Below, one piece after another: positions 8,420 through 17,667 of a stretch of DNA of 64,000 nucleotides. The DNA comes from Paenibacillus solani (GTDB lineage: Bacteria; Bacillota; Bacilli; Paenibacillales; Paenibacillaceae). The DNA lies in the NCBI RefSeq assembly GCF_001277345.1, contig NZ_LIUT01000003.1, positions 77,527-141,526 on the forward strand, in the 5' to 3' direction. How positions within the stretch are numbered: position 1 is the first letter of the stretch; each line of letters begins with the position of its first letter. Both the position numbers and the translations under genes were made by a program. Under the pieces are notes generated by a model that made no database searches, was not told where the DNA came from, and saw only the letters and a program-made list of their open reading frames with translations.

Positions 8420-9754
8420 CTAACCATGATCAATTGCCTGCAGGGTCATTACCGCTTTAGCAATCAGGCTGGACTGATGCTGAATCTCAATCTCCATCTT
8501 GCATGTGCGCCGGCTGTTCTCCAGGAGTTTAGGCATAATAACAATCGGATCCTCAATCTGTACAGGACGAATGAAATATGTCGATAAATGGTCCAGCACA
8601 TGATCCCAGCCGCTGATATCCTTGGCCGCCTTAACGGCAGCTTGACTCATCACGGTCGTGAGCACCCCTTGTGAGATCGTTCCAAGTTCAGAGGCCATCT
8701 GAGGTGTGATAAAGCCGTGAAAAAACAATCGGCCTTCCTCGTCCCGATCCTCTGCAATTCCGTTCCAGATCAGCTGATCAAAAGTCTCGCCAAGCTGCGG
8801 CTGGTTCCGGGCATCCCGAAGCGCCCCAAGCACCTCTTTTCGCGTGATCGTAGCCAGCAGCTTGCGGTTCCGATCGACGATCGGCAGAAAATCGATTCCT
8901 TCCCACATCATAATCTGCGCCGCTGATGCCAAGGATGTCTTCATGCTTGCCGTAACAGGATTGCGAGTCATCGCTTTCTCAATCGGCTGGGATTCAGCCA
9001 TTCCTTCCACATCCCGGACCCCGACGATGCCAATGACTCGGTTCCATTCGTCCGTAACCGGATAACGGATTTCCCCGCTCTCCTGCGATATCCGTTTAAA
9101 TTCTTGAACGGTAACCGAGTTTTTCAACTGATGGCTCTTCGGCTTGTCACGGGCAATATCCTCCACCAACATAATTTTTTTCTTGATCAATCGGTCAAAT
9201 ATGGCACGGTTAATCATCGAAGCTACTGTAAAGGTATCATGCCGGGAGGAAATGATCGGCAGATGCAGCTGGTCAGCCAGCTGCTTTACTTCCCGGCTCG
9301 TACCGAAGCCGCCCGTAATCAGCACGCCTGCCCCCTGCTCAAGCGCCAGGGAGTGGGCATCTTCGCGGTTACCCACAATCATAAGGCTTCCGGCGTCGAT
9401 ATATCGAACCATTGCCTCTACCTTCATGGCACCGATCACGTACTTATGCAGGCTTTTATTGAGCCCTTCCGCACCGCCAAGCACATGCCCTTCCACGATT
9501 TCCACAACATCAGCAAAGGTGAGCTGCTCAGAGATGTTCCTCGGCTTCCGTTCCACGCGCACCGTGCCGATCCTCTCTTTTGTAATCACGATACCCAGGC
9601 TCTCAGCTTCCTTTACTGCCCGGTATGCAGTTCCCTCGCTCACGCCCATCTCTTTGGCTAACCGACGAACGGATATTTTGCTGCCAACCTTCAAACCTTC
9701 AATATGCTGAACCAACTGCTCATGTTTAGTAATCGTATCATCCCGAACGTCCAA
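8420..9754 (-). CDS. ytoI: DRTGG/CBS/hotdog-domain regulator YtoI
   Basis: This 444-residue cytoplasmic protein has four parts. An N-terminal winged helix-turn-helix (about 10-70, SVRRLAKEMGVSEGTAYRAV) suggests DNA binding. A DRTGG domain (about 75-185) follows, then two CBS repeats (about 195-310) that usually bind adenine nucleotides, then a hotdog thioesterase-like domain (about 320-440, FFHGFITPQMASELG). This architecture is that of YtoI. The start is TTG with GGGGGTG upstream. It is convergent with ytpI, as expected of the family neighbourhood. Targets and ligand are not known. Confidence 0.9.
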   Translation of the reverse strand: MDVRDDTITKHEQLVQHIEGLKVGSKISVRRLAKEMGVSEGTAYRAVKEAESLGIVITKERIGTVRVERKPRNISEQLTFADVVEIVEGHVLGGAEGLNKSLHKYVIGAMKVEAMVRYIDAGSLMIVGNREDAHSLALEQGAGVLITGGFGTSREVKQLADQLHLPIISSRHDTFTVASMINRAIFDRLIKKKIMLVEDIARDKPKSHQLKNSVTVQEFKRISQESGEIRYPVTDEWNRVIGIVGVRDVEGMAESQPIEKAMTRNPVTASMKTSLASAAQIMMWEGIDFLPIVDRNRKLLATITRKEVLGALRDARNQPQLGETFDQLIWNGIAEDRDEEGRLFFHGFITPQMASELGTISQGVLTTVMSQAAVKAAKDISGWDHVLDHLSTYFIRPVQIEDPIVIMPKLLENSRRTCKMEIEIQHQSSLIAKAVMTLQAIDHG

Positions 9755-9833
9755 CTGTTACACCCCCATAACACTATCTGTACTATGCTGTATCTATTAT
9801 ATCACGTACTTCTATCCTCCCATACCGTCCAAC

Positions 9834-9897
9834 ACAAAAAAACCTCCCCACTAAGGATACGGTTGCATATAGGCAGCCATTCCTTAATGGAAGGTTT
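9834..9897 (-). terminator. Intrinsic terminator downstream of the small membrane protein gene
   Basis: Reading the minus strand, an imperfect stem (arm AAACCTTCCATTAAGGA at 9881-9897, complementary arm at 9839-9857) is followed by a seven-T run. It lies just before the ytoI promoter region. Confidence 0.7.
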
Positions 9898-9923
9898 AGC
9901 ACAGCTCTACTGGAATTCTTATC

Positions 9924-10217
9924 TTAGTTGGCCTCCTGGCTCTTCTGTTCCTCAGGCCATTTCAGTTCCCATTGACTCAATTTCTCCTTACGGATCGCAT
10001 CCAGCGCTTTCTGCTTTGCTTCATCTACACCGATGAGATAATACAGATGCGAGCCGATGACGAGCAGGGCAAATCCCGCCCAGACTGCCCCAAACAGCGA
10101 AACCCATGAGAATCCTGCAGAAAAGGTGATGCTCGGCAGGGCGTATATCAACATACCTAGTGCAACTAATAAATAAGCCGTGTGTTTAAACTTGTTCTTC
10201 TTCTTTTTCATAATCAA
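9924..10217 (-). CDS. Small two-span membrane protein, function unknown
   Basis: This 97-residue protein has a lysine-rich N-terminus (MIMKKKKNKFKH), two hydrophobic segments (about 13-31 and 38-62), and a charged C-terminal tail with KQKALDAIRKEKLSQWELKWPEEQ. The topology is probably N-in and C-in. It has its own terminator downstream and is separated from yheA by about 130 bases. No family was recognised, and no function can be assigned from the neighbours. Confidence 0.7.
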   Translation of the reverse strand: MIMKKKKNKFKHTAYLLVALGMLIYALPSITFSAGFSWVSLFGAVWAGFALLVIGSHLYYLIGVDEAKQKALDAIRKEKLSQWELKWPEEQKSQEAN

Positions 10218-10345
10218 CGCAGCTCCTCTACTCTCTGAAATCTATATTTCTACTCTATGAGGAACGTGCGTAATTTATGAGACAAGTTTGCAAAAATATC
10301 TTAAAATCAATGAAGCTATCGGTAATGCCAGAATAGAAGGATCTA

Positions 10346-10693
10346 TTAAGACTGGGCTGGCCCATATAGATGCTGCAGGCTATCCGATATAATCTTGTTC
10401 ACATCTTCAATGATAACACTCAGACGACGCTCGGCATCAAACAATCGACGGATATTCAGGTTCAGACTCAGCACTTCAAATTGCTTCTCCATCTTCTCCA
10501 TTTCTTCCTGTGCCGGCATATCGCCTGACATCATGCGCTGTTGAAGCTCCATTTGACGCTGACGGAAGTCATCCAGCATTCGTCTGCTCTCCGGGTCAGC
10601 ATCCACAAGTTTCATCGCAGAGGTAATTTCCTCTACCTCCTGGCTTTCCTTCATCGCTTTTGCCAAATCATGTGCCTTGTCATAGATATTCAT
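10346..10693 (-). CDS. YlbF/YmcA-family protein (YheA-like)
   Basis: This 115-residue, almost entirely helical protein begins MNIYDKAHDLAKAMKES and continues with DPESRRMLDDFRQRQMELQQRMMSGD, the pattern of the Com_YlbF fold. The ATG at 10693 is chosen because GGAGGAATCAGGA lies directly upstream. It lies downstream of the DUF445 gene in the same direction. The pair matches yheA-yheB next to yheC/yheD in B. subtilis. YlbF-family proteins act in RNase Y complexes or regulation; the role of YheA itself is unknown. Confidence 0.85.
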   Translation of the reverse strand: MNIYDKAHDLAKAMKESQEVEEITSAMKLVDADPESRRMLDDFRQRQMELQQRMMSGDMPAQEEMEKMEKQFEVLSLNLNIRRLFDAERRLSVIIEDVNKIISDSLQHLYGPAQS

Positions 10694-10755
10694 TCCTGAT
10701 TCCTCCATTATGTTCGGCTTATTCGCCGTAATTGATATCATTCTTCATTCATTTC

Positions 10756-11922
10756 TCATTTCCAGAGCATGGTCACCAGGGACTGGAACAATCCGATCAT
10801 TCCGCCCAGAAGCACTCCCAGCCAGGTGATAGCCCTGAACTCGCGGCCGGATACACTGAGGATGACCTCCTCCAGCCGCTCAATCGGGAATTTCTCCACC
10901 TGCTCCTGGACAAGCTGCGGTAAGTTGACAGCTTTCATGGCTGCGGGAATGCTTCGCTCAAGGAAGCCAAGGCCCTTATCAAGCAACCCAGGCAGCGCCG
11001 CCTCGATAGCAGGCACACGCGGTCCGATAACTTCGGCAAGGCGCAGATCCTCAATTCGCTGGAGCCACTTGGACCAAGGCAGCTTGTCATCCAATGTGCG
11101 AGTGACCCATTCAAGGCCCGGTTCTCCAGCTGCATTTTCGATAACATCACCAAGAGGCATCTCACCGTACTGGTTTATTTTACCGGAAATGATCTCCGTG
11201 ATGGTCTGCCGGACCTTCTCGCCCTCCAGCTGTTGGATTAACATGGGCGTCAGCTTCTGAATCAGTTTATCCTCATCCACAAATATCGAAGCCATGGTTC
11301 CCAGAAACCCGCCAGCCTTATCCATTAACGAGGAAGCCAAGCTCGACAACATCAATTGACCCTTTGCCGACAAAAGAGTATTACCCAATTCCTTCAATAC
11401 GACATCGGCTGCTGCGGAGCTCCACTGCTGAATCGTTTCCTCAGACCAGCCGGGAACAAGTTCCTTCAGCGGTTTAGCCTCCAGCCCATAACCATGCCAC
11501 ACGGCTGCCGCACCTTGAGATGTAAGCTGACGTGCTGATTGTTCGGCTTGAAGCTTCAAGCGTTCCCACTGCTCGGGACTCCATACCTTCAGCGCCAAAT
11601 CACCAAAACTCAGCTCTGACTGGCTCCATTCCTCCAGCTTATGACGAAGGCTGTCCTCCATCTTACTTCGAAACACCGGCTTGCGGATGAGATCTTGAAG
11701 CCCCTCGCTTGTCACCAGGTAATCCGAGACCACGTGTCCGAGCGACTCTGCGATTTCGTCTTTACGCTTTGGAATAAGACCAGGCGTAAAGGGAAGACGG
11801 CGACCCAGAATCCTTTTTTCTTCCCGGGGGTGGAACAGCATTTTTATCGCAAAATGGTTCGTAATGCCGCCAACAAAGGCAGCAACGCACACATTCACCA
11901 AAATAAACAGCCAGTTCGGCAT
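10756..11922 (-). CDS. DUF445 membrane protein (YheB-like)
   Basis: This 388-residue DUF445 protein has a membrane segment at each end (about 4-24 and 365-385) and a long helical, amphipathic middle. The N-terminal motif GGITNHFAIKMLFHPREEKRI and the following LPFTPGLIPKRKDEIAESLG are family signatures. Its ATG has AAAGGAG upstream. It is transcribed divergently from the YheC/YheD cluster with 137 bases between. Function is unknown; the YheB association with spore-coat-related genes suggests a sporulation role. Confidence 0.88.
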   Translation of the reverse strand: MPNWLFILVNVCVAAFVGGITNHFAIKMLFHPREEKRILGRRLPFTPGLIPKRKDEIAESLGHVVSDYLVTSEGLQDLIRKPVFRSKMEDSLRHKLEEWSQSELSFGDLALKVWSPEQWERLKLQAEQSARQLTSQGAAAVWHGYGLEAKPLKELVPGWSEETIQQWSSAAADVVLKELGNTLLSAKGQLMLSSLASSLMDKAGGFLGTMASIFVDEDKLIQKLTPMLIQQLEGEKVRQTITEIISGKINQYGEMPLGDVIENAAGEPGLEWVTRTLDDKLPWSKWLQRIEDLRLAEVIGPRVPAIEAALPGLLDKGLGFLERSIPAAMKAVNLPQLVQEQVEKFPIERLEEVILSVSGREFRAITWLGVLLGGMIGLFQSLVTMLWK

Positions 11923-11955
11923 TTACAGCACTCCTTTTTCCCGAACAGTACAATC

Positions 11956-11983
11956 ACCAAGGGATATATGTCCTCATATGATG
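11956..11983 (+). promoter_or_regulatory. Candidate SigK/SigE-type promoter for the yheC/yheD cluster
   Basis: ACC at 11956-11958, a 16-base spacer and CATATGATG at 11975-11983 resemble a SigK promoter (AC, then CATANNNTA). The -10 also fits SigE loosely. It lies 77 bases ahead of the first ATP-grasp gene. The match is short and could be chance. Confidence 0.3.
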
Positions 11984-12059
11984 CATTACATGCAATGGTC
12001 AGACGATGTCTTTAGTCTGCTCACTTAAGTATCCAGTTGTTGTCGGAAGGAGATCCACC

Positions 12060-13454
12060 ATGCGCAAACCGAAGATCAAATCCAACACCAAATCCAAGAT
12101 ATCGGTTCAAATCATCCGCTCAGCTCAGCTTCCGGATTACGATATCAAGCTTGGTGACCGGCTCATAAGACAGCTCCGTATCCCGACAGATTCACCGGTA
12201 CAGCTCGCCTTTGGCTCCTTCAAGCAGGAAATCCAAGTTACTTCAGGAGGAAAATCGAACTCACTTGCCCTCAGTCCTTCCATCTTCAGTAACACGGGTC
12301 TTCTTCCTCGTACCACCATGAATGTCAGATATTACCCGGCGGAGAAAACTCTGAAGCTTGGTCCCCTTATCGGTGTCATGGTTAGCCGCTATCAGCCGGA
12401 TGAACCTGACAAACCTTTCGGGTCAATCTCGGCCTTCTGCCTGGAAATGGTAAATGCAGCCAAGAAACAAGGTGCATATGTATACTTCTTCACCCCTGAC
12501 ATGATCGGTACAAATCCGTCAACACTTGAAGCGATTGCCTATGACACGGGTTGGATAAAGCTCAGCGTTCCAGCTCCGGACGTCATTAATAACCGGCTGT
12601 CTACCCGCAAACTGGAGAATAGTCCTAGCGTACAGCATTTTATGAGAGAAGTAAAATCGCGATACAGCACCCAAATCTTCAACGAGAAATTTCTCGATAA
12701 ATCGGATGTCTTTGAGGCGCTGGGAACCAATGCAAAGCTCCAAAAGTATTTACCTGAATCTTATTTACTCAGCGGTTATCCGACGCTCAAAAAAATGTGT
12801 GCAGCTTATCGAACGGTTTTTCTTAAACCGGTGCGAGGAAGCTTGGGTAAAGGAATCATCCGGATATCCCGCCAGGAGAATGGCCATTATCAGACGATGA
12901 CCACTTCTCTCGAGGGAATCAAGAAGCATACCTACTCTTCTTTAACGAACCTGTTCAGCAGCTTATCCGGGAAAATCAAAAAAACTCGTTATCAAATTCA
13001 GCAAGGGCTGGATTTGATCCGAATCAACAAACGAAACGTAGACTTCCGCGCGCTTATGCATAAAGACAAAAGCGGAAAATGGGCAGTAACCTCCATTGTC
13101 GCCCGAATCGCTGGGGGAAATCACTTCGTGTCCAATCTCGCAAGAGGCGGCACACTATCTTCTGTTAAAGATGCTCTTGCCATGAGCGTAATTCCATTAT
13201 CCGCCAAGCAAACGGCTCCTGCGAGAATGAACCAGGCCGCGCTTGATATCGCCGATGGCCTCGAAGCTGCCATTCCCTATCATTTCGGTGAGCTGGGCAT
13301 TGATCTTGCAATGGATACAACAGGCAGAATTTGGCTTCTGGAAGTCAACTCCAAGCCTTCCAAAAGTGAAAATGCGCCGTTGAATGCCGACTCCAAGGTA
13401 AGACCCTCAGCCGTACGTCTCATCCAATACTGTCAATACTTGACGGGTTTGTAA
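12060..13454 (+). CDS. YheC/YheD-type ATP-grasp protein 1 (long, YheD-like)
   Basis: This 464-residue protein belongs to the YheC/YheD endospore-coat-associated ATP-grasp family; its substrate is not known. ATG at 12060 follows GGAAGGAG. The first 95 residues or so form a beta-rich extra domain ending before GPLIGVMVSRY. Next is the family's pre-ATP-grasp region with APDVINNRLSTRK (near 175). The ATP-grasp domain follows, with phosphate-binding KPVRGSLGKGI (near 257), HFVSNLARGG, and the metal-binding LLEVNSKPSK (near 428). It heads a row of five paralogs and is divergent from the yheB-like gene. Only it and the third paralog have the N-terminal extension. Confidence 0.9.
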   Translation: MRKPKIKSNTKSKISVQIIRSAQLPDYDIKLGDRLIRQLRIPTDSPVQLAFGSFKQEIQVTSGGKSNSLALSPSIFSNTGLLPRTTMNVRYYPAEKTLKLGPLIGVMVSRYQPDEPDKPFGSISAFCLEMVNAAKKQGAYVYFFTPDMIGTNPSTLEAIAYDTGWIKLSVPAPDVINNRLSTRKLENSPSVQHFMREVKSRYSTQIFNEKFLDKSDVFEALGTNAKLQKYLPESYLLSGYPTLKKMCAAYRTVFLKPVRGSLGKGIIRISRQENGHYQTMTTSLEGIKKHTYSSLTNLFSSLSGKIKKTRYQIQQGLDLIRINKRNVDFRALMHKDKSGKWAVTSIVARIAGGNHFVSNLARGGTLSSVKDALAMSVIPLSAKQTAPARMNQAALDIADGLEAAIPYHFGELGIDLAMDTTGRIWLLEVNSKPSKSENAPLNADSKVRPSAVRLIQYCQYLTGL

Positions 13455-13467
13455 AAAGGAGAACCCT

Positions 13468-14604
13468 ATGTCCTTAAATATGATAGGCACCATGGGTGTC
13501 ATGGTATGTCGCAGACCGGGCTTTCCCCCTTTTGCCGAGAAGGAATATCTCGGCAAACTAAGTTCACAGGCCAAGGGACTTGGAGTGCAGGTATTCGTAT
13601 TTTGCCCAGAGGGCGATTCCACCGTCGGGAGAATAAGAGACCCTGTAAACCAAATACGAGGGTATCATTACAATCCAGCAGATGGATGGAGCACCGGCAC
13701 CTTTTCTGCGCCTGAGCTCATCTATGACCGATGCCTGCACCGAAACGGTGATGAAACCGCTAGCGCCAGTGAGTTTCTGAACAGGCTGCTGCAGCAAGGC
13801 TCCATGCTCTGGTCGCGGGGTCTGCCGGGAAAAATAAAAGTTCATCAATTCTTGAAACGCTTCTCTGCCTTAAAACCTCATCTGCCAGCCACTATTCGAT
13901 ATACAGGCGCTGAGTCACTAAACCGGGCTTTGCTGACTTTCGGAAGTGGAATTTTCATGAAACCAAGCGGGGGTTCACATGGTCGTCATACTCTATACCT
14001 GTCTTTTATAGAAGATCAGAAGATCAAACTGCATGGAAGAGACCGACGAAACTGTACGTTCGAGCAGACGATTACTCTCCAGCAGATGGACGAATGGGTC
14101 CGGCATTTTACCGGTACTCGCCGATTTATCATTCAACCTTTCCTGAGACTTCTTAACCGAAAAGGGAATCCGTATGATCTTCGGTCTCTCGTTCAAAAGA
14201 ATGATCGCGGCTTATGGTCCATCACCGGAATTGCAGTTCGGCAAGGAGCAGAGCATGGATTGACTTCTAACCTTCATGGAGGCGGTACAGCTTACCCTGC
14301 CTTGCCTTATTTAACCTCCGATTTCGGAGATGAGAAGGCTTTGAAGATCATTCGGACCATCCGCCATTTATCCGATCAGCTTCCCCCCTTGCTGGAAGAA
14401 GGCTTCGGCCGACTGGGCGAACTGGGGATCGACTTCGGCATAGATACCCAAGGGCGGGTATGGATTCTGGAGGTCAATTCCAAACCTGGCCGACGTGCAT
14501 TTACTTTAACGGGAGATGCTCACGCAGCCAGACTGTCCATTGAACATCCGATTCAATACGCCCGTTATTTATTGCTTCGACAACTTAGGAGGGTAAATAC
14601 ATGA
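13468..14604 (+). CDS. YheC/YheD-type ATP-grasp protein 2 (short)
   Basis: This 378-residue paralog lacks the N-terminal beta domain and starts directly with NMIGTMGVMVCRRPG, with AAAGGAG upstream. It retains ELIYDRCLHR, the metal-binding ILEVNSKPGR near the C-terminus and the conserved TSNLHGGG segment. Its glycine loop reads KPSGGSHGRHTLYL, where sister proteins have GKGI or GQGI. The second glycine of the loop is replaced, so ATP binding may be altered. It follows the first paralog by 13 bases and overlaps the third by four. Catalytic status is uncertain. Confidence 0.88.
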   Translation: MSLNMIGTMGVMVCRRPGFPPFAEKEYLGKLSSQAKGLGVQVFVFCPEGDSTVGRIRDPVNQIRGYHYNPADGWSTGTFSAPELIYDRCLHRNGDETASASEFLNRLLQQGSMLWSRGLPGKIKVHQFLKRFSALKPHLPATIRYTGAESLNRALLTFGSGIFMKPSGGSHGRHTLYLSFIEDQKIKLHGRDRRNCTFEQTITLQQMDEWVRHFTGTRRFIIQPFLRLLNRKGNPYDLRSLVQKNDRGLWSITGIAVRQGAEHGLTSNLHGGGTAYPALPYLTSDFGDEKALKIIRTIRHLSDQLPPLLEEGFGRLGELGIDFGIDTQGRVWILEVNSKPGRRAFTLTGDAHAARLSIEHPIQYARYLLLRQLRRVNT

Positions 14605-15974
14605 GTTTGAATTTCGGAAATATTCACTTCTCGCAGCAGCCCGAAAAAGTCGTCTTTTTATCCGGTTCGCTGTTCCGAAGCCTAGGGCTATCAAGCAAAA
14701 AATCGATTCAGCTTCGAATAGGCACCCAGACCATATCAGCTGCGGTAAAACCGATAGAGCGATCTGGAAAACACATCTATTTAAGCAGCGGTGTCCGAAA
14801 CAATATACCTGTACCAAGACAAGGACCCATCTATATTCATTCTTCTCGTGAGGGAGAAATTGAATTGGGGCCTGTTGTCGGAATTCTATCGGATGGGCCG
14901 CATAATTCGTCCAATCCCTTTGGAGCTCGTGCCTCCTATATCCGGCAACTGCTTCGCGAAGGCAATAAAAAAATGTTTGTGTATGCCTTTGCTCCGCGAG
15001 ATATAAACTGGCAGCGTGGGAGCGTGCAAGGTTATATACTCGGCGCTAACGGCGGCTTCGTTCGCAGAACCGTCCCGCTTCCTGACGTCGTCTATAACCG
15101 TCTCCCTAGCCGTAAAACGGACTTTTCCCCTTTTACCAATCAGCTGCGGGACCGTTTTGGCAAACGTAATATCAAGTTTTTTAACTGGGCCTTCTTCAAC
15201 AAATCCGATATATATTCACTGCTGGACGGCGATGTCCAGGCGGGAAAATACTTGCCGGAAACCTATAACAATCCGAGTCCTGAACAGATCAAAGATATGA
15301 TGGAGCGTCACAATTTTGTATATTATAAGCCCTCTGCCGGTAGTTTAGGCCTCGGCATCTACCGCTTAACCTACCTTCCGAAAAAAGGCTACTACGCGCG
15401 TTATCACGGCAACGAAGGCAACACACTGCTTAAATTCCCCAATTTTAATAGCCTAATGCGGATGCTCCAAGCCAAACACGGCTCCAGGCTGCGGAATTAT
15501 GTCATTCAACAGGGAATACGTCTCATCGAAATTGATGGGTGCCCGATCGATTTCAGATTCCATATGCATAAGAACAGCAAAAATCGCTGGGCGGTAGTAG
15601 GAATCGGTGCCAAAAAGGCTGGCCGGGGCAGCGTAACTACGCACATCAAAAATGGTGGATCATTGTTGACGCCGGAACACGCTCTTTCTCGAGCATTCGG
15701 CTCCAAATCGCGGGAAGTACTGGAACGTGCCAAGCAAGCTGCCATCACGATGTCGGAAGCCATCGAGAATCATCATCCACATCTTTTGGGAGAACTCGGA
15801 TTTGATATCGGAATTGATGATCAAGAAAGAATCTGGATGTTTGAAGCAAATTCGAAGCCAGGCCGATCGATCTTCAACCATCCTGCGCTAAGAGGGGAAG
15901 GAAGAGCATCGGTCGAGCATATTTTTGACCATAGTATGTATTTGAGTGGCTTCCACAGGGGGAATGATTCGTGA
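14601..15974 (+). CDS. YheC/YheD-type ATP-grasp protein 3 (long, YheD-like)
   Basis: This 457-residue paralog has the same N-terminal beta domain of about 90 residues as the first gene (SIQLRIGTQTISAAVKPI, then ELGPVVGILSD). The ATP-grasp core shows LPDVVYNRLPSRK, KPSAGSLGLGIYRL, YVIQQGIRLIEIDG and MFEANSKPGR. The start is four bases inside the previous gene, with TTAGGAGGG upstream, and the stop overlaps the next GTG start. Tight coupling suggests the proteins are made together. The ligand or peptide substrate is not known. Confidence 0.9.
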   Translation: MSLNFGNIHFSQQPEKVVFLSGSLFRSLGLSSKKSIQLRIGTQTISAAVKPIERSGKHIYLSSGVRNNIPVPRQGPIYIHSSREGEIELGPVVGILSDGPHNSSNPFGARASYIRQLLREGNKKMFVYAFAPRDINWQRGSVQGYILGANGGFVRRTVPLPDVVYNRLPSRKTDFSPFTNQLRDRFGKRNIKFFNWAFFNKSDIYSLLDGDVQAGKYLPETYNNPSPEQIKDMMERHNFVYYKPSAGSLGLGIYRLTYLPKKGYYARYHGNEGNTLLKFPNFNSLMRMLQAKHGSRLRNYVIQQGIRLIEIDGCPIDFRFHMHKNSKNRWAVVGIGAKKAGRGSVTTHIKNGGSLLTPEHALSRAFGSKSREVLERAKQAAITMSEAIENHHPHLLGELGFDIGIDDQERIWMFEANSKPGRSIFNHPALRGEGRASVEHIFDHSMYLSGFHRGNDS

Positions 15975-17077
15975 TCAGCCGAGTGGAAAGTGATGAAAAA
16001 CCTATTGTGGCAATCCTGACCATGCACGATTCGCATACGATGTTTAGAGGCAATAGACAAAATTTCCAGGAAATTATCAAAACGGGAAAAGAGATGGGCT
16101 TTCTGGTCTATGTAGTGACCGTGCGCGATCTGAAATTGAACTCGGATACCGTCAAAGGCTATATGCTGCAGCGCGATCATACCTGGGAGCAGAGACAGTG
16201 CCCGCTGCCCCTGGTGATATACAACCGAATTCCAAACCGGGAGGATGAATCCCTCCCCTGGGTTCGCCGCAAAATTAAGGAATGTCAACTGCATCCCCGC
16301 ATCGACATCTACAATCCGCATTTTTTTAATAAAAGACAGCTTTTTGTATGGCTGACTAAGTCAGGCTTAACCAAGAAATGGGCTCCCTTAACGAAGCGTA
16401 TGAAGGGATTTCCTACTTTATACGAAATGATCAAACGAAAGCCTTATCTGTACCTCAAGCCTGAGGATGGCAAAGCCGGCCAAGGCATCATGAGGGTGCG
16501 TTATCAGAAGAGTAAACCGTTGCCCTACCGCATTCAAATTCAGAATAACAAAAACAGTACTACCTACAAAGCAGCTTCCCTGGAGCGGCTTTGGAACCGG
16601 GTCTATCAGGAAACCAAAGGGAGCTCTTACCTGATCCAGCAGGGAATTGAATTGGCTCAGGTCCATGGGCGAGCTTTTGACCTTCGTATTCTTGTACAGA
16701 AAAACGAGTCCGGACTGTGGGCTGTTACCGGCGTCGGTGCTCGTATGGCCGGTGCCAAAAGCATAACAACTCACGTTCCTCGCGGCGGAACGATTGAGGA
16801 TCCTGAGAAATTACTGCCCATCGTGTTCGGCCAGGAGCGCTCCGATGCCATTCTCAGCGAAGTTAGAAAAGCAGCCATCCATATAGCCCGGCAAATCGAG
16901 AAAAGCTCAGGTCATCCACATGGCGAAATGTCCATGGACCTTGGCATTGATAACGAAGGTGTCCTGTGGTTCTTTGAAGCCAACTCAAGACCAATGAAAT
17001 TCGATGAACCCGGGATTCGCAAGAAATCTTTGGAGCGAATTTTCCAATATTCCGACTACCTTATCAATCAAAGGTAA
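15971..17077 (+). CDS. YheC/YheD-type ATP-grasp protein 4 (short)
   Basis: This 368-residue short-form paralog begins at GTG with AGGGGG upstream. Core motifs are PLVIYNRIPNRE, KPEDGKAGQGIMRV, YLIQQGIELAQVHGRAFDLR and FFEANSRPMK, where Arg replaces the Lys seen in its sisters. It overlaps the third paralog by four bases and is followed after 50 bases by an acetyltransferase. The family length matches YheC (about 360 residues, as I recall), whereas genes 1 and 3 resemble YheD. Function is inferred only by family membership. Confidence 0.89.
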   Translation: MISRVESDEKPIVAILTMHDSHTMFRGNRQNFQEIIKTGKEMGFLVYVVTVRDLKLNSDTVKGYMLQRDHTWEQRQCPLPLVIYNRIPNREDESLPWVRRKIKECQLHPRIDIYNPHFFNKRQLFVWLTKSGLTKKWAPLTKRMKGFPTLYEMIKRKPYLYLKPEDGKAGQGIMRVRYQKSKPLPYRIQIQNNKNSTTYKAASLERLWNRVYQETKGSSYLIQQGIELAQVHGRAFDLRILVQKNESGLWAVTGVGARMAGAKSITTHVPRGGTIEDPEKLLPIVFGQERSDAILSEVRKAAIHIARQIEKSSGHPHGEMSMDLGIDNEGVLWFFEANSRPMKFDEPGIRKKSLERIFQYSDYLINQR

Positions 17078-17127
17078 GCAGGAAGCGAGTCCCTTATTCA
17101 TAAAAACCCAGGAAAGGAGAGGATCCT

Positions 17128-17667
17128 ATGAAGATCTCATCCCTCTCTCTCTCAAGCCCGGATGAATGGCCGCATGCCAAGCAACAATGCAGTGATTTCT
17201 TCCGGCGATACAGCAACGAGCAACTAACCCATGAAGATCATCAGTGTCTTGCAACGCTTTCCTACGATGAGCTGCTGAAACCTGGCACCTCCATTGTTGC
17301 GGCAACGGTTCGAAGCGATGTCGGCCATATACCGGTAGGGATTTGCTTTGCAGCGAACTATGGAGAAGATGCCTGTATGGTTGCTGTACACCCTCTATAT
17401 CGTAATCGACGTATCGGATCTTCTCTGATCCGCTCGCTATTGATCCGATTTGGCCGACTGCGATGCGAAGTGGCTGCTGAGTATTCAGCCAGTTTGAAAA
17501 TGTGCTTTCATGCAGGGCTGCAGGCCGTTGCACTCGAGCAAGGCCCGACAGGTAACCCTACATTCATCATGAGCACAGCCCTGCCCTCAAACCAATTCCG
17601 AAGTTCTTTAACAACTAGTGCTGACTCTATTCAAGAAGGTGAGCTTCCGTGTCAAAACCCGTCTTAG
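17128..17667 (+). CDS. GNAT-family N-acetyltransferase within the yheC/yheD cluster
   Basis: This 179-residue protein has the acetyl-CoA binding motif AVHPLYRNRRIGSSLIRSLL (about residues 90-109) of GNAT enzymes, preceded by a beta strand (VGICFAAN) and followed by CFHAGLQAVALEQGP. The start has GGAAAGGAGAGG upstream. The last 19 bases overlap the fifth ATP-grasp gene, so it is part of that operon. A role in modifying the same substrate as the ATP-grasp ligases is plausible but unproven. The substrate is not known. Confidence 0.78.
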   Translation: MKISSLSLSSPDEWPHAKQQCSDFFRRYSNEQLTHEDHQCLATLSYDELLKPGTSIVAATVRSDVGHIPVGICFAANYGEDACMVAVHPLYRNRRIGSSLIRSLLIRFGRLRCEVAAEYSASLKMCFHAGLQAVALEQGPTGNPTFIMSTALPSNQFRSSLTTSADSIQEGELPCQNPS

